DNA of 64,000 nt from Desulfobacteraceae bacterium (GTDB lineage Bacteria > Desulfobacterota > Desulfobacteria > Desulfobacterales > Desulfobacteraceae), in assembly GCA_016744295.1 (NCBI GenBank), contig JADGEQ010000019.1, forward strand, positions 1-64,000. Reading direction: 5' to 3'. The notes below the pieces were generated by a model. That model searched no databases. It had not been told where the DNA came from and saw only the letters and a list, made by a program, of their open reading frames with translations. A program made the translations under genes and the position numbers. Every line of letters begins with the position of its first letter. The first letter of the stretch is position 1. Positions 49,218-58,374 of this stretch are shown one piece after another.

Positions 49218-52200
49218 AGGGTATATTCTGTCCTTTCTATCAGTTCCAATTGCATTTCCCGGTTCAGGTTCACAAAATAGGCATTATATCCTGAGATTCT
49301 CACCAGAAGGTTTTGATAATTTTCAGGATTGGCCATGGCATCCTTTAACACCAGAGAATTGACCATGTTGAACTGGATCTGCATCCCGCCCTGTTCAAAA
49401 TAGGATTTTACATAGGCAACCATGGTATCAACGGTCTTTTCCCTGGTATCCTTTGCTGCGGGGACAAGCTTGACGTTAAAGGCAATATTATTGTCCATGT
49501 TTTTTGGATTCAGCCGGGCCACATCTCGTATATTGTCCAGAAAATTTTTTGAGGCTGCAGGGTGGGGGGTGGCCCCGGGGGTAAAGGGTTTATGGGCCAG
49601 TTTCCCCGAGGGCAGCGCCCCGGAAAGTGAGCCATAGGCAACATGCTGGGCAACCGACCAGAAGCCAACGGTGTAATCTCCCCCCCTGAAATTTTTAATG
49701 GATTTATAGCAAGAATGGATCAATGTTGTGACCCTATTTGCCATTTCAACGGCTTCATCACTGCCCGAGCCAAACCGTGACACTTTGTTCATCACCATGG
49801 CATGGAGGGAGGGATCATTTTCAAAATTGGTGTCAATGGCCTGTTTTAGCTGCGTGAATCTGATACTTTTCTGATCAAAAACAAGGGTTTTGATGGCCAT
49901 CAGGGAATCCACCACATCGGCAAGGCCGATGTTGAAACTGCCCGAGGTGTTGTACCGCGCCCCTCCCTTGGTAACATCCATTCCATTGGTGATGGCTCCC
50001 CTTATGGCAGTGCTCAAAAGCGGGGTTGGCCTCAGGTAGGCATAGGCTTCTCCGGCCATATTATTGAGCAGGGTTGTGTTTTCGATGATAAATTGCTGCT
50101 GGAGGGCAAAGGCCTGAAAAAACTGGTCAAAACTTTTGAAATCATCCGTTTCCAAACACCCTGTTTCAGGTCCCAAATGCCAGTCCATGAGGGGGTGGTA
50201 CCCATTGTTCATGGCCATTTCAAGCCCTGCCACCATATTGATGGAGGTGGCCCCGGTGTGGCTCATGTGTTTACCGGAAAGGCTAATCTCCACACACCCG
50301 GTGGCGGCCCAGTCCCTGAGATCTTCTAGTTTATCGCAATTTTGTTCAAAGGATTTGATCACGGCATCATCACAATGCATGGAGGGGGTTGCCACGGTGA
50401 TGATGTTAACTTCGCACAGCCGTTTCAAGTAGGTGTCAGAGTTGACATCAAGCTTGAAACGGGCATTCATGTTGGGATCATTGAGGCCCAGCATTTCTGT
50501 GACTTTTAAAAAAATATAGGTCATATCGTTGACCCCGTCCTTACCCTCCGGGGTGACGCCGCCGACGGTGATGGCGGTCTGGGACTGGCTGCCGCCAAAC
50601 AGATAATTGGCCACATCGGGCACCAGATTATAATGTTCCCCATTGATCAGAAAAAACCAGGATATCAATTCCAGAACATGTTCAATATAGGATGTTCGTT
50701 CTTTTTGGGTGGTGATTTTTGCCAGATCATTTTCAAAATAGGGCTGGAAGAGCTGATCAAGCCTTCCCGGAGAAAGGGAAACATTATTGTTTTCCATGAG
50801 AAGACCCACCCAGGATATCCAGGCCGAATTCACCGCTTCATCAAGGGTTCTGGCAGGTTTTGTCGGTACATGGCAACAGATGGTCTGAAGTTTTTCAAGC
50901 GCTGCCCGGCGCAGGGGATCCGGCTCTTTTTCCGCCAGAAATTTTGCCTGGTCAGCCAGGTTTAGGGCGTAGGTGTTCAACCCTTCAAGGCAGAGGATCA
51001 TGGCATTGAGGGAATTGATCTTGTCTGTCTTGATCTTGTCAGTTTCTGTTATATCTGGTTTTATTTTATCCGATTCAGTTTTATCCGGATCGCCTTTATG
51101 GAGAAGTTCAAGCTGTGTTTGGATATCTTCAATTATTTTATGGGTTCCTTCCCTGACAAAACGGGGAAGGTCCGGCACGGTGTGGGACATGCTGACTATT
51201 TTAAAGTTAAAAGATGCAACGGCCCGTTCGTCTATCTTTTGGCAGAGGGGATAGTTATAGGCATTTCGTATCCATTCCCGGGTGGTTCTTTGGGTCCAGA
51301 AGGGAAAAATATCATGGAGTTCTTTGGCGGTCTTTTCTGAAATACGACAGGGGTTCAGCACTCTTTTTTCAATGGAAGAAAGTTCCCCCCAGATCATGGT
51401 GCCGGTTGTGTCCGGGTAAACAATAACCCCTTCTTCCTCCGGGGTGCAACTTCCTGCAATCAGGCTGCCCGGACGAATGATTGCTTTTTTATTTTCCATT
51501 AAATATTTAAAGGCATGGGCCTGGCGCAGTTCCGGCACCCAATCATTTCCCGCCTTGTCCTTGTCAAACCCGTTTTTGCGGTACCATCGGGTTAAAAGAA
51601 CCGGCCTTTCAGAAGAAATTTCAGGGGTTGCCTTCACATGCTGTTCATACTGCTGTTTGATCCGGGGGAAATCTTCCAGGCTGTATTGGGGCAGGTAAGG
51701 GTCCGCAAGCCATCTGACCCCGGGATCTGTTTTGTCTCCCTTCATCCGGTAATTTTTTCTTTCAGCAAGTGCCCCTGGGACCCCGGGATCATCATTTTGG
51801 GATAACCTTTTTCTTGATTTTACCTCTTTTTTTTGGGCCCTGATCAGCATTCGTTCGTGCACCCTGCCCATGATAAGGGAAATATAATAGGTGAACAGCT
51901 GGAGATAGGACATATTGCCATAGAGAATGATTTTATTTTTTAACACCAGATTCAGCATCTCATTGGGGGTGATGCGAACAATCTGCATCAGCACACGGTC
52001 ATCGACAAAATGCATGATGGCATCGGCAGTGTCAGGAATATGGCCTAGTACCTTTACCCGGCCCTTCGAGAACACAATGGACTGGTTGACCCTTCCCGAT
52101 GCGGTTCTAAGGCCAATTATAAAGTTGGTCCATCCGTCGGGGCTTTTCAGATATTTTCCAAGGGAGGGCCTCAGGTTGAATTGCAACGCCATCCCCAAAA

Positions 52201-52270
52201 GTCCCATATGGGTTATGCTATTTAAGGCATTTATCCTCATCTTTTTTATCTTCATTTTTTGGCTCTTCAT
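49214..52270 (-). CDS. SCP2-fused glycyl radical enzyme 2
   Basis: A 1018-residue paralogue of GRE1, collinear except for one expansion. Residues 15-140 form the SCP2-like domain (TPNEMLNLVLKNKIILYGN). The catalytic part has Cys659 and Glu661 in TGCVEISLSGKH and the glycyl loop RISGYNAYF with Gly994. At residues 396-418 a short, repetitive acidic-basic insert (KTESDKIKPDITETDKIK) has no counterpart in GRE1 and looks like microsatellite expansion. The frame begins at ATG 52270, within the 3' end of the TetR1 gene; internal ATGs at 52255 and 52240 are alternatives. It overlaps the activase gene by 4 bases. Gene order TetR1-GRE2-activase-GRE1 indicates one operon. Confidence 0.9.
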   Translation of the reverse strand: MKSQKMKIKKMRINALNSITHMGLLGMALQFNLRPSLGKYLKSPDGWTNFIIGLRTASGRVNQSIVFSKGRVKVLGHIPDTADAIMHFVDDRVLMQIVRITPNEMLNLVLKNKIILYGNMSYLQLFTYYISLIMGRVHERMLIRAQKKEVKSRKRLSQNDDPGVPGALAERKNYRMKGDKTDPGVRWLADPYLPQYSLEDFPRIKQQYEQHVKATPEISSERPVLLTRWYRKNGFDKDKAGNDWVPELRQAHAFKYLMENKKAIIRPGSLIAGSCTPEEEGVIVYPDTTGTMIWGELSSIEKRVLNPCRISEKTAKELHDIFPFWTQRTTREWIRNAYNYPLCQKIDERAVASFNFKIVSMSHTVPDLPRFVREGTHKIIEDIQTQLELLHKGDPDKTESDKIKPDITETDKIKTDKINSLNAMILCLEGLNTYALNLADQAKFLAEKEPDPLRRAALEKLQTICCHVPTKPARTLDEAVNSAWISWVGLLMENNNVSLSPGRLDQLFQPYFENDLAKITTQKERTSYIEHVLELISWFFLINGEHYNLVPDVANYLFGGSQSQTAITVGGVTPEGKDGVNDMTYIFLKVTEMLGLNDPNMNARFKLDVNSDTYLKRLCEVNIITVATPSMHCDDAVIKSFEQNCDKLEDLRDWAATGCVEISLSGKHMSHTGATSINMVAGLEMAMNNGYHPLMDWHLGPETGCLETDDFKSFDQFFQAFALQQQFIIENTTLLNNMAGEAYAYLRPTPLLSTAIRGAITNGMDVTKGGARYNTSGSFNIGLADVVDSLMAIKTLVFDQKSIRFTQLKQAIDTNFENDPSLHAMVMNKVSRFGSGSDEAVEMANRVTTLIHSCYKSIKNFRGGDYTVGFWSVAQHVAYGSLSGALPSGKLAHKPFTPGATPHPAASKNFLDNIRDVARLNPKNMDNNIAFNVKLVPAAKDTREKTVDTMVAYVKSYFEQGGMQIQFNMVNSLVLKDAMANPENYQNLLVRISGYNAYFVNLNREMQLELIERTEYTL

Positions 52271-52916
52271 TTGAATTTGTTGGGGGATGAAAGGGCAACA
52301 TCAGCTCTTCACACATTCTGGTGATCAGTTTTTCCGGTATTTCCTCCAGTTCTTGTAAAATATTTCTATTGTTCAGGGTGACCATTCCATGGAGGGTGAT
52401 CCAGATCTGGTAGGCTCTGAACTCAATATCTTGCTTTGGAACACTAGGGTTAAGGGTGCAGATTTTTTCAATAACCTTGAGGGGAACCGTGATGGCGTCT
52501 ATGGCCATCTGTTTTGCCCTCAAGGCAATGGGTTCTATTTTGTTACCCTTGTATTCCAGGTATCTGGGGGTGTTACTGTTGAGCATGATTTGATAATAAT
52601 CCGGATGGGTAAAACCAAACTCAAGGTATGCTCTGAGTATTTTTTCCAGGGCCAAATAGGGATCTTTTTCCGACAGAGAGGTTTGCTCAAGTATGGTTTG
52701 CAACGCCTGAAATCCCTGTATCTGGATATTCAGATAAATTTCATCCTGGTTGGCATAATAATAATAAATGTTGGTGGGGGACATCCCCAGGCGCTGGGCC
52801 AGTTTTCGTATGCTCATATTGTTAAAGCCGATATCAATGATCAGTTTCATGGCCTCGCCAATGATATGGTCTTTTATTTTTTCAACAACTTCAGGGGATC
52901 TTGTTTTTCGGGCCAT
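52218..52916 (-). CDS. TetR-family regulator with WHG C-terminal domain (TetR1)
   Basis: A 232-residue regulator. The N-terminal helix-turn-helix (residues 10-60) has FNNMSIRKLAQRLGMSPTNI and a YYYYANQDEIYL recognition helix. The ligand-binding part resembles the WHG family: FGFTHPDYYQIMLNSNTPRY, then IEPIALRAKQMA and a late TLHGMVTL. It is first in the operon with GRE2, the activase and GRE1, and its last 50 codons overlap the beginning of GRE2. A Lys/Asp/Glu-rich tail (residues 215-232) is added by that overlap. It is divergent from TetR2, and three palindromes lie between them. It most likely represses the GRE operon until a ligand binds. Confidence 0.88.
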   Translation of the reverse strand: MARKTRSPEVVEKIKDHIIGEAMKLIIDIGFNNMSIRKLAQRLGMSPTNIYYYYANQDEIYLNIQIQGFQALQTILEQTSLSEKDPYLALEKILRAYLEFGFTHPDYYQIMLNSNTPRYLEYKGNKIEPIALRAKQMAIDAITVPLKVIEKICTLNPSVPKQDIEFRAYQIWITLHGMVTLNNRNILQELEEIPEKLITRMCEELMLPFHPPTNSNEEPKNEDKKDEDKCLK

Positions 52917-52958
52917 TTGTGGGAATATTCTCCGGTTCAGAAAAATTATAAAATTAAC

Positions 52959-52971
52959 AGAACACTGTTCT
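52959..52971. promoter_or_regulatory. TetR operator site 1 in the divergent promoter
   Basis: AGAACACTGTTCT is a palindrome around one central base. It lies 42 bases upstream of the TetR1 start. Confidence 0.75.
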
Positions 52972-52984
52972 TATATTTATAAAT

Positions 52985-52997
52985 AGAACACTGTTCC
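52985..52997. promoter_or_regulatory. TetR operator site 2 in the divergent promoter
   Basis: AGAACACTGTTCC shares the GAACACTGTTC core with site 1, 26 bases away centre to centre. On the minus strand TTGACA just upstream and TATTTA 18 bases on place this site within the likely TetR1 promoter. Confidence 0.75.
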
Positions 52998-53070
52998 TTT
53001 AATTGTCAATTAATTTTTCAAAAAATTATCTGGGTGAATTTTTTAGAAGACTGATATCTATTCCGGGGTC

Positions 53071-53099
53071 TTGACACGAACAATGAACACTGTTAAATT
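53071..53099 (+). promoter_or_regulatory. Promoter of TetR2/GRE3 with embedded TetR operator site 3
   Basis: TTGACA (53071-53076) and TAAATT (53094-53099) are 17 bases apart, a good sigma-70 spacing. GAACACTGTTA (53085-53095), a one-mismatch copy of the operator core, overlaps the spacer and -10. Binding there would block the promoter. Confidence 0.65.
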
Positions 53100-53128
53100 A
53101 TCAATTGTTTATAAATCGTGAGGGAAAA

Positions 53129-53782
53129 ATGCCAAGAAATACGAGAAGTTCGGAAGAAATAGAAACAATAAAAACAAAAATTCTGGATGCTGCCCTGGCC
53201 ATTCTGTTTGAAGAGGGGTTTGATGATTTGAGCATGAGAAAACTGGGTAGAAAACTGGGAATGACCGCGGCCAATATTTATAATTATTATTCGGGCAAGG
53301 ATGAATTATACCTGACAATCCAGACCCGGGGATTTGAACTTATTGTAGATCGGTTTGAGCAGATCAACTCAAAGATTTCTCACCCCATTGATCGGCTCGC
53401 TGCCATGATAAGCGCCTACCTTGAATTTGGATTTTCACATTCCGACTATTATAGTATTATGTTCAGCCGCAATACACCCAAATATTGTGATTATGTTGGC
53501 AGCAAACTTGAGCCCATCGCTTTTCTGGAGAAAAAAGCCGCCTTAAAGGTGTCTGAAATCGTCACTAGCCTCATCAAAAATATTGCCCGTTCAAGCCGCC
53601 AAATTCAGGAAAAAGACGCCCCATATCATACCATTCAGCTGTGGGCCACCCTCCATGGTGTCATCTCCCTTCATTATTCAAGGGTTCTTCAGGAATTGGA
53701 TGATAATGTGTTGATGATTATAGAGAGGCTTAAAAAAGATCTGATTCGTCCCTTTGAACCGGAATTAAAGGAAACCAGATAA
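53129..53782 (+). CDS. TetR-family regulator with WHG C-terminal domain (TetR2)
   Basis: A 217-residue regulator starting at ATG 53129, preceded by GTGAGGG. It has the same plan as TetR1: helix-turn-helix (FDDLSMRKLGRKLGMTAANI, YNYYSGKDELYL) and a WHG-type C-terminal domain (FGFSHSDYYSIMFSRNTPKY, KLEPIAFLEKKAAL, WATLHGVISL). The two are clearly paralogues but diverged enough that they may answer different effectors. It is followed 69 bases later by GRE3, which makes a TetR2-GRE3 unit mirrored against TetR1-GRE2. The shared operators suggest cross-regulation. Confidence 0.88.
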   Translation: MPRNTRSSEEIETIKTKILDAALAILFEEGFDDLSMRKLGRKLGMTAANIYNYYSGKDELYLTIQTRGFELIVDRFEQINSKISHPIDRLAAMISAYLEFGFSHSDYYSIMFSRNTPKYCDYVGSKLEPIAFLEKKAALKVSEIVTSLIKNIARSSRQIQEKDAPYHTIQLWATLHGVISLHYSRVLQELDDNVLMIIERLKKDLIRPFEPELKETR

Positions 53783-53851
53783 AAAGTCATAAAAAGGAAC
53801 AAGCACAATCCATATGGACGTGGAAACAGACGTGATAAAAAAGGGGAAAAA

Positions 53852-56800
53852 ATGAAAATTAATTCTTTAAAACACCTTGCAACCCTTTCTCTTCTGGCAT
53901 CATCTAAAATTGATTCCAGTGGCAAAACGATTTTAAATACCATGACCCATGTTGCGCTGCAATTGATGGCCCTTCAATTCAACCTGCGACCCTCCCTGAA
54001 AAACAAATTAAAGCACACCGCCCTGGTTGATCCGGTTTTAAATAATAGTGATCCAGCCAATAGTGATCCAGCCTTTGGAGATCCAGCCTTTGGATGGCTG
54101 AATTTTACCGTTGGCATAAAAACTCAAACCGGGTCTGTGGAACAATATATTTGCTTTTCTGACGGCCGGGTAAAGGCATTGGGGAAAAAAAAGCCTGCAA
54201 TGGTGGATATCGTCCTCACGGCGGCAGATGAGAAGGCACTGAAGGAGTTGGCCCTGACCCCCCCCAGCGATATGCTCAACCTTATTCTTAAAAACAGGAT
54301 TACCCTGGATGGAAATCTGGCCTATCTCCAGTTGTTCAATTATTGCATCTCCATGGTAATGGGCCGTATCCATGAAAAAATGGCAGCCAAAACCCTTAAA
54401 TCAGAAAAGAAAAACAGGGATAAAAATGCCACCCCCTGCAATACAGCCCTTTCAAAGGAGCTTGACCTGCGGAAAACCTATCGGATGAAGGGGCAAAAGA
54501 AAATTGATCTGGGGGTCAAATATCTGGATGACCCCTTTCTTCCTGAATTGAGCATGGATGATTTTCCCCGGCTTGCCGCATTTTTCAATGATCATCTTGC
54601 CACCATACCCGAAGTTGACCCGGAACGGATCACGCTGCTGACCCAATGGTATCGGGCAAACGGATGGGAAAAAGATGCCCAGGGCGAAAAATGGTTCCCG
54701 GAACTTAGAAATGCCATGGCCTTTCAACATCTCATGAAGCATAAAAAACCCATTATACGTGAGAATGATCTGATCGCCGGCACCACCGGATCCAAAGAAA
54801 TATCCACCCATGTTTTTGGTGACGGCCAGGGAACCCTTTTCTGGGGGGAGCTAAATTCTGTGAACAAAAGAAATCTCAGCCCCTATACCTGCACCCGGGA
54901 GACCGCCGACATTCTCCATTCCGAGATTTTTCCTTTTTGGGCGGATAAAACCTTTCGCGAATATGTCAGACTCAATAAAAACACGCCCTTGTGCCAGAAG
55001 ATCGACGAGCGGTGGGTGGCCTATTATGTATGGAAATCCACGGGTATCTCCCATACCATTCCCAATTTTAAGCGCCTTTTGGAACGGGGAACTGCCGGGA
55101 TAAAAGAGGATTTGGACGCAAGAGGTCAGGATGAATCACTCTCCCGGGAGCAAAAGGATACCCTCAACGCCATGGGTATCGTTCTGACCGGGGTGGAAGC
55201 CTATGCAGACAATCTTGCCAAACAAGCAAAACAAGCGGCAAAACAACTTGCCCTGGCTGAAAAAAATCCTACCAGAAAGGCGGAACTTGAAACCCTGGGG
55301 CTAATCTGCAGCAAAGTCCCCAGAGAGCCCGCTTCTTCTCTTGCCGAAGCCTTCAATGCCATTAACATCATCTGGACGGCATTGCACAATGAAAATTCAG
55401 ACACCGGTCTTTCCTTGGGCCGACTGGATCAATTGCTCCAGCCTTATTTTGAAATGGATATGAAAAAATGCAGTTCAGACCAGGAGCGAAAAGCCTATAT
55501 CAAAGGGGCTGTTGAGCTTGCAGGCTGCTTTATCATGCGGCTTACCGACCATGTGCCCATGCTGCCGGATATTGCAAACTATCTGTTTGGCGGGGCCACA
55601 TCCACCCAGGCCATCACCCTGGGCGGGGTTACCAAAGAGGGAGAGGATGCGGTCAATGATATGACCTATGTTTTTCTCAAGACAGCCGAGATGCTGATCG
55701 TCAGGGATGCCAACTTCAATTGCCGGTATCATATTGAAAAAAACAGCGACAATTATCTCAAACGTCTGTGCGAAGTGAATATCATTGCCCAGGCAACCCC
55801 CATCATGCACAGCGACCAGGCCATGTTCAAGGCCCTTGGCCAGCACGGTTATCCCATAGAAGACGTCAGGGACTGGGCAGCCACGGGATGTGTTGAACCC
55901 ACCCTCCAGGGCAAACATAACAGCCACACCGCCTGTATTCTGCTCAACATGGTGGCATCCATGGAAATGGCCCTTAACAACGGATTTCATCCGATCATGC
56001 GGTTTGCGGCCGGGCCTGAAACAGGGCGCATAGAAAATAACGATTTTCAAAATTTTCAAAGTTTTTTTGATGCCTGGGCTGTTCAGCAAAAGTTTATCAT
56101 CGACCAGGCCTGCACCCTGAATAATTTTTTAGGGGAAGCCCACCAGCAAATTCGTCCCACCCCCCTTCTTTCCGTCCTCCAGGACGGAACCATTGAAAGT
56201 GCAACAGATGTACTCAAGGGAGGGGCAACCTACAACAGCTCGGGAACATCCAACATCGGGCTGGCAGATATCATCGATTCTCTGCTGGTCATCAAACAGC
56301 TGGTATTTGACGAGAAAAAGATCAGTTTTCAACAATTGAAAAAAGCCATTGATGCTGATTTTCAAGGGTATCCCTGGCTCCATGCTCTGGTTCAGAACAA
56401 GGTGCCCCAGTTCGGATCCGGAAAAACACAAGTAAGGGATATGGCCAATAGGGTTTTACGGGTTGTACACGAGGCCTACATGTCAAATGATCACTATAGG
56501 GGGGGCTATTATACTGCCGGATTCTGGTCCATGTCCCAGCATGTGGCCTATGGGAATCTTTCCGGTGCACTGCCGTCTGGAAGAAGAAAGGGCAAACCCT
56601 TTACCCCGGGGTTGACACCTTACCCCAATGCCGCAAGAAGTCTTACAGACATTCTTTCCGACGTTGCCACCCTTGATCCCTGTCTGCTGGATAATAATAT
56701 GGCCTTTAATGTGAAGTTTGCCCCAAAGGCCGGAGACAGCCGGGAGACGGCTGTGGATCAAATGTTTTCCTATGTGAAATCCTATTTTGTCCAGGGAGGG

Positions 56801-56971
56801 ATGCAGATTCAGTTTAATGTTATCACCTCGGAAGCCCTGAAGGATGCCATGAACCATCCGGAAAATTACCGGAATTTAATGGTGAGGATATCGGGCTACA
56901 ACGCCTATTTTGTTCAGCTGAACAAAGATATCCAGATGGAATTGATTCATCGTTCGGAATATTCCCATTAA
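53852..56971 (+). CDS. SCP2-fused glycyl radical enzyme 3
   Basis: A 1039-residue glycyl radical enzyme, more distant from GRE1 and GRE2 than they are from each other. An AAAGGGG binding site precedes the ATG. Residues 30-170 form the SCP2-like domain, interrupted at 65-82 by a short tandem expansion (SDPANSDPAFGDPAFG). The catalytic centre is Cys680 and Glu682 in TGCVEPTLQGKH, where the GCVEP form matches glycerol dehydratase and choline lyase types closely. The radical loop is RISGYNAYF with Gly1015. HTIPNFKRLLERG (401-413) corresponds to a substrate-pocket segment of dehydratases. It has no activase of its own and must rely on the one at 48264-49217 or elsewhere in the genome. It ends 24 bases before a convergent ABC transporter gene. 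Confidence 0.9.
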   Translation: MKINSLKHLATLSLLASSKIDSSGKTILNTMTHVALQLMALQFNLRPSLKNKLKHTALVDPVLNNSDPANSDPAFGDPAFGWLNFTVGIKTQTGSVEQYICFSDGRVKALGKKKPAMVDIVLTAADEKALKELALTPPSDMLNLILKNRITLDGNLAYLQLFNYCISMVMGRIHEKMAAKTLKSEKKNRDKNATPCNTALSKELDLRKTYRMKGQKKIDLGVKYLDDPFLPELSMDDFPRLAAFFNDHLATIPEVDPERITLLTQWYRANGWEKDAQGEKWFPELRNAMAFQHLMKHKKPIIRENDLIAGTTGSKEISTHVFGDGQGTLFWGELNSVNKRNLSPYTCTRETADILHSEIFPFWADKTFREYVRLNKNTPLCQKIDERWVAYYVWKSTGISHTIPNFKRLLERGTAGIKEDLDARGQDESLSREQKDTLNAMGIVLTGVEAYADNLAKQAKQAAKQLALAEKNPTRKAELETLGLICSKVPREPASSLAEAFNAINIIWTALHNENSDTGLSLGRLDQLLQPYFEMDMKKCSSDQERKAYIKGAVELAGCFIMRLTDHVPMLPDIANYLFGGATSTQAITLGGVTKEGEDAVNDMTYVFLKTAEMLIVRDANFNCRYHIEKNSDNYLKRLCEVNIIAQATPIMHSDQAMFKALGQHGYPIEDVRDWAATGCVEPTLQGKHNSHTACILLNMVASMEMALNNGFHPIMRFAAGPETGRIENNDFQNFQSFFDAWAVQQKFIIDQACTLNNFLGEAHQQIRPTPLLSVLQDGTIESATDVLKGGATYNSSGTSNIGLADIIDSLLVIKQLVFDEKKISFQQLKKAIDADFQGYPWLHALVQNKVPQFGSGKTQVRDMANRVLRVVHEAYMSNDHYRGGYYTAGFWSMSQHVAYGNLSGALPSGRRKGKPFTPGLTPYPNAARSLTDILSDVATLDPCLLDNNMAFNVKFAPKAGDSRETAVDQMFSYVKSYFVQGGMQIQFNVITSEALKDAMNHPENYRNLMVRISGYNAYFVQLNKDIQMELIHRSEYSH

Positions 56972-56978
56972 AGGGAAA

Positions 56979-57014
56979 CCGGGTTGCCGATTTTTTTATT
57001 CCCCGGCAGCCCGG
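56979..57014. terminator. Hairpin between GRE3 and the convergent transporter operon
   Basis: CCGGGTTGCCG (56979-56989) pairs with CGGCAGCCCGG (57004-57014) with one G-T wobble. The loop contains a T7 run. It overlaps the last codons of the permease gene. Confidence 0.45.
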
Positions 57015-57682
57015 GAGACGAGCCTTTTTTCAATAAAAGACAAACTGCAGATGAATATGCTGGACAAGATCATATAGATACATCCGGCAATAAAAAACAT
57101 CTCCATGGGCATAAAGGTTTCGGCAATAAGGTTTCTGGTCATCCCTGTAATTTCCAGCAGGGCAACTGTGCTGGCAAGGGAGGTCCCTTTCATCATCAGC
57201 ACCAGTTCATTGCTGTATCCGGGTATGGCAATGGTACTTGCCTGGGGGGTAATGATGCGCTTGTAAATTTGAAACCGTGACATGCCCACGGAAATAGCCG
57301 CCTCGATTTGGCCTTTTTGAACCGAAAGAATGGCACCCCGTATAATTTCACCGGCATAGGCTGCGGTATTAAGGGTGAAGGCCAGGACTGAACACCAGTA
57401 TGAATCACCCAAAAACACCCAGAAAACACTGTTTCGGACAGCTTCAAATTGTGAAAATCCATAGTAAATGATGAATAGCTGAACCAGCAAGGGCGTTCCC
57501 CTGAAAAAATATATGTATCCAAATGCCGGGACGCTGAGCAGTTTGGATTTTGAATTTCGCATCAGTGCAAGGGGGATTGCAAGTACCAGCCCTGCAATCA
57601 TGGTGACAAAGACCAACTTCAGGGTAACAAATGTTCCGCTGATGAGCAGGGGAAGACACTCTTTCATCAATTCTATATCCAT
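56996..57682 (-). CDS. Polar amino-acid ABC transporter permease (HisM type)
   Basis: A 228-residue inner-membrane permease of the His/Glu/Gln amino-acid type with five hydrophobic helices. The cytoplasmic EAA-like coupling loop is GAILSVQKGQIEAAISVGMS, with the preceding LNTAAYAGEIIRG that defines the family. Its start shares one base with the stop of the previous permease (TAATG), so translation is coupled. It is the last gene of a four-gene leftward operon (ATPase, binding protein, two permeases). It faces GRE3 tail to tail, so regulation of the two is probably separate. Confidence 0.92.
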   Translation of the reverse strand: MDIELMKECLPLLISGTFVTLKLVFVTMIAGLVLAIPLALMRNSKSKLLSVPAFGYIYFFRGTPLLVQLFIIYYGFSQFEAVRNSVFWVFLGDSYWCSVLAFTLNTAAYAGEIIRGAILSVQKGQIEAAISVGMSRFQIYKRIITPQASTIAIPGYSNELVLMMKGTSLASTVALLEITGMTRNLIAETFMPMEMFFIAGCIYMILSSIFICSLSFIEKRLVSRAAGE

Positions 57683-58374
57683 TAGGACACCATTCCCACG
57701 CCGCGATTTGCACGTTTTTCCATAAAATGGAGAATCACGGTCGTTATTGTCGTTATTCCAAGATAAATAAGGGCTGCTGCAATGTAAAAGGTAAATGGTT
57801 TTCTCGTATTGGCCACTGCTGCGGCTGCATTTCTCATCAGCTCATTCATACCAATGACGGAAACAAGGGCTGTATCCTTTTGCAGGATCATAAACAGGTT
57901 GCCCAGACCGGGCAGGGCATAGCGCCAGATTTGGGGAAAGAGTATCCGAACAAAAACCTTAACCCGGCCCATGCCAATGGCACGGGCCGCCTCAAGTTCC
58001 CCCTGGGCCACGGCCAGAATTGAAACCCGGAATACATCTGTGGCATAGGCCCCGTAAACAAGCCCCAGGGTAAAGACGGCGGCTACCAGGGGATTTATTT
58101 CAATATAGACATCAAACCCAAGGAGGGCGGCAACCTGATTAATGACGGTACTTCCCCCGAAATAAACAAAGAGAACAAGGATTAACTCGGGTATTCCCCT
58201 GATGATGAGGGTCCATGAATCTGTCAGCCAACTGAGTATTTTGATCCCGGAAAGTTTGGCCCCGGCCCCGGCAATGCCGGAAATAAGCCCCACAATCAAA
58301 GACAATACCATTATTTTTATTGTGCCTGCCGTGCCTGCAAGGAGAGCACCGCCATAACCGTACAAGTCAAACAC
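57682..58374 (-). CDS. Polar amino-acid ABC transporter permease (HisQ type)
   Basis: A 230-residue permease that pairs with the next gene to make the membrane channel. It has five to six hydrophobic helices, IIRGIPELILVLFVYFGG near residues 56-74 and the coupling loop LAVAQGELEAARAIGMGRVK. The combination of two unlike permeases, a HisJ-type binding protein and a HisP-type ATPase matches histidine/arginine/lysine uptake systems. It overlaps the following permease by one base. Confidence 0.92.
   Translation of the reverse strand: MFDLYGYGGALLAGTAGTIKIMVLSLIVGLISGIAGAGAKLSGIKILSWLTDSWTLIIRGIPELILVLFVYFGGSTVINQVAALLGFDVYIEINPLVAAVFTLGLVYGAYATDVFRVSILAVAQGELEAARAIGMGRVKVFVRILFPQIWRYALPGLGNLFMILQKDTALVSVIGMNELMRNAAAAVANTRKPFTFYIAAALIYLGITTITTVILHFMEKRANRGVGMVS

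Noticed and set aside
45216-56971. Fumarate-adding (alkyl- or benzylsuccinate synthase) glycyl radical enzymes
   Set aside because: The SCP2 domain made hydrocarbon activation tempting. However, the active site is Cys-Val-Glu, as in dehydratases and C-N or C-S lyases, and no small BssB/BssC-like subunits are encoded nearby.
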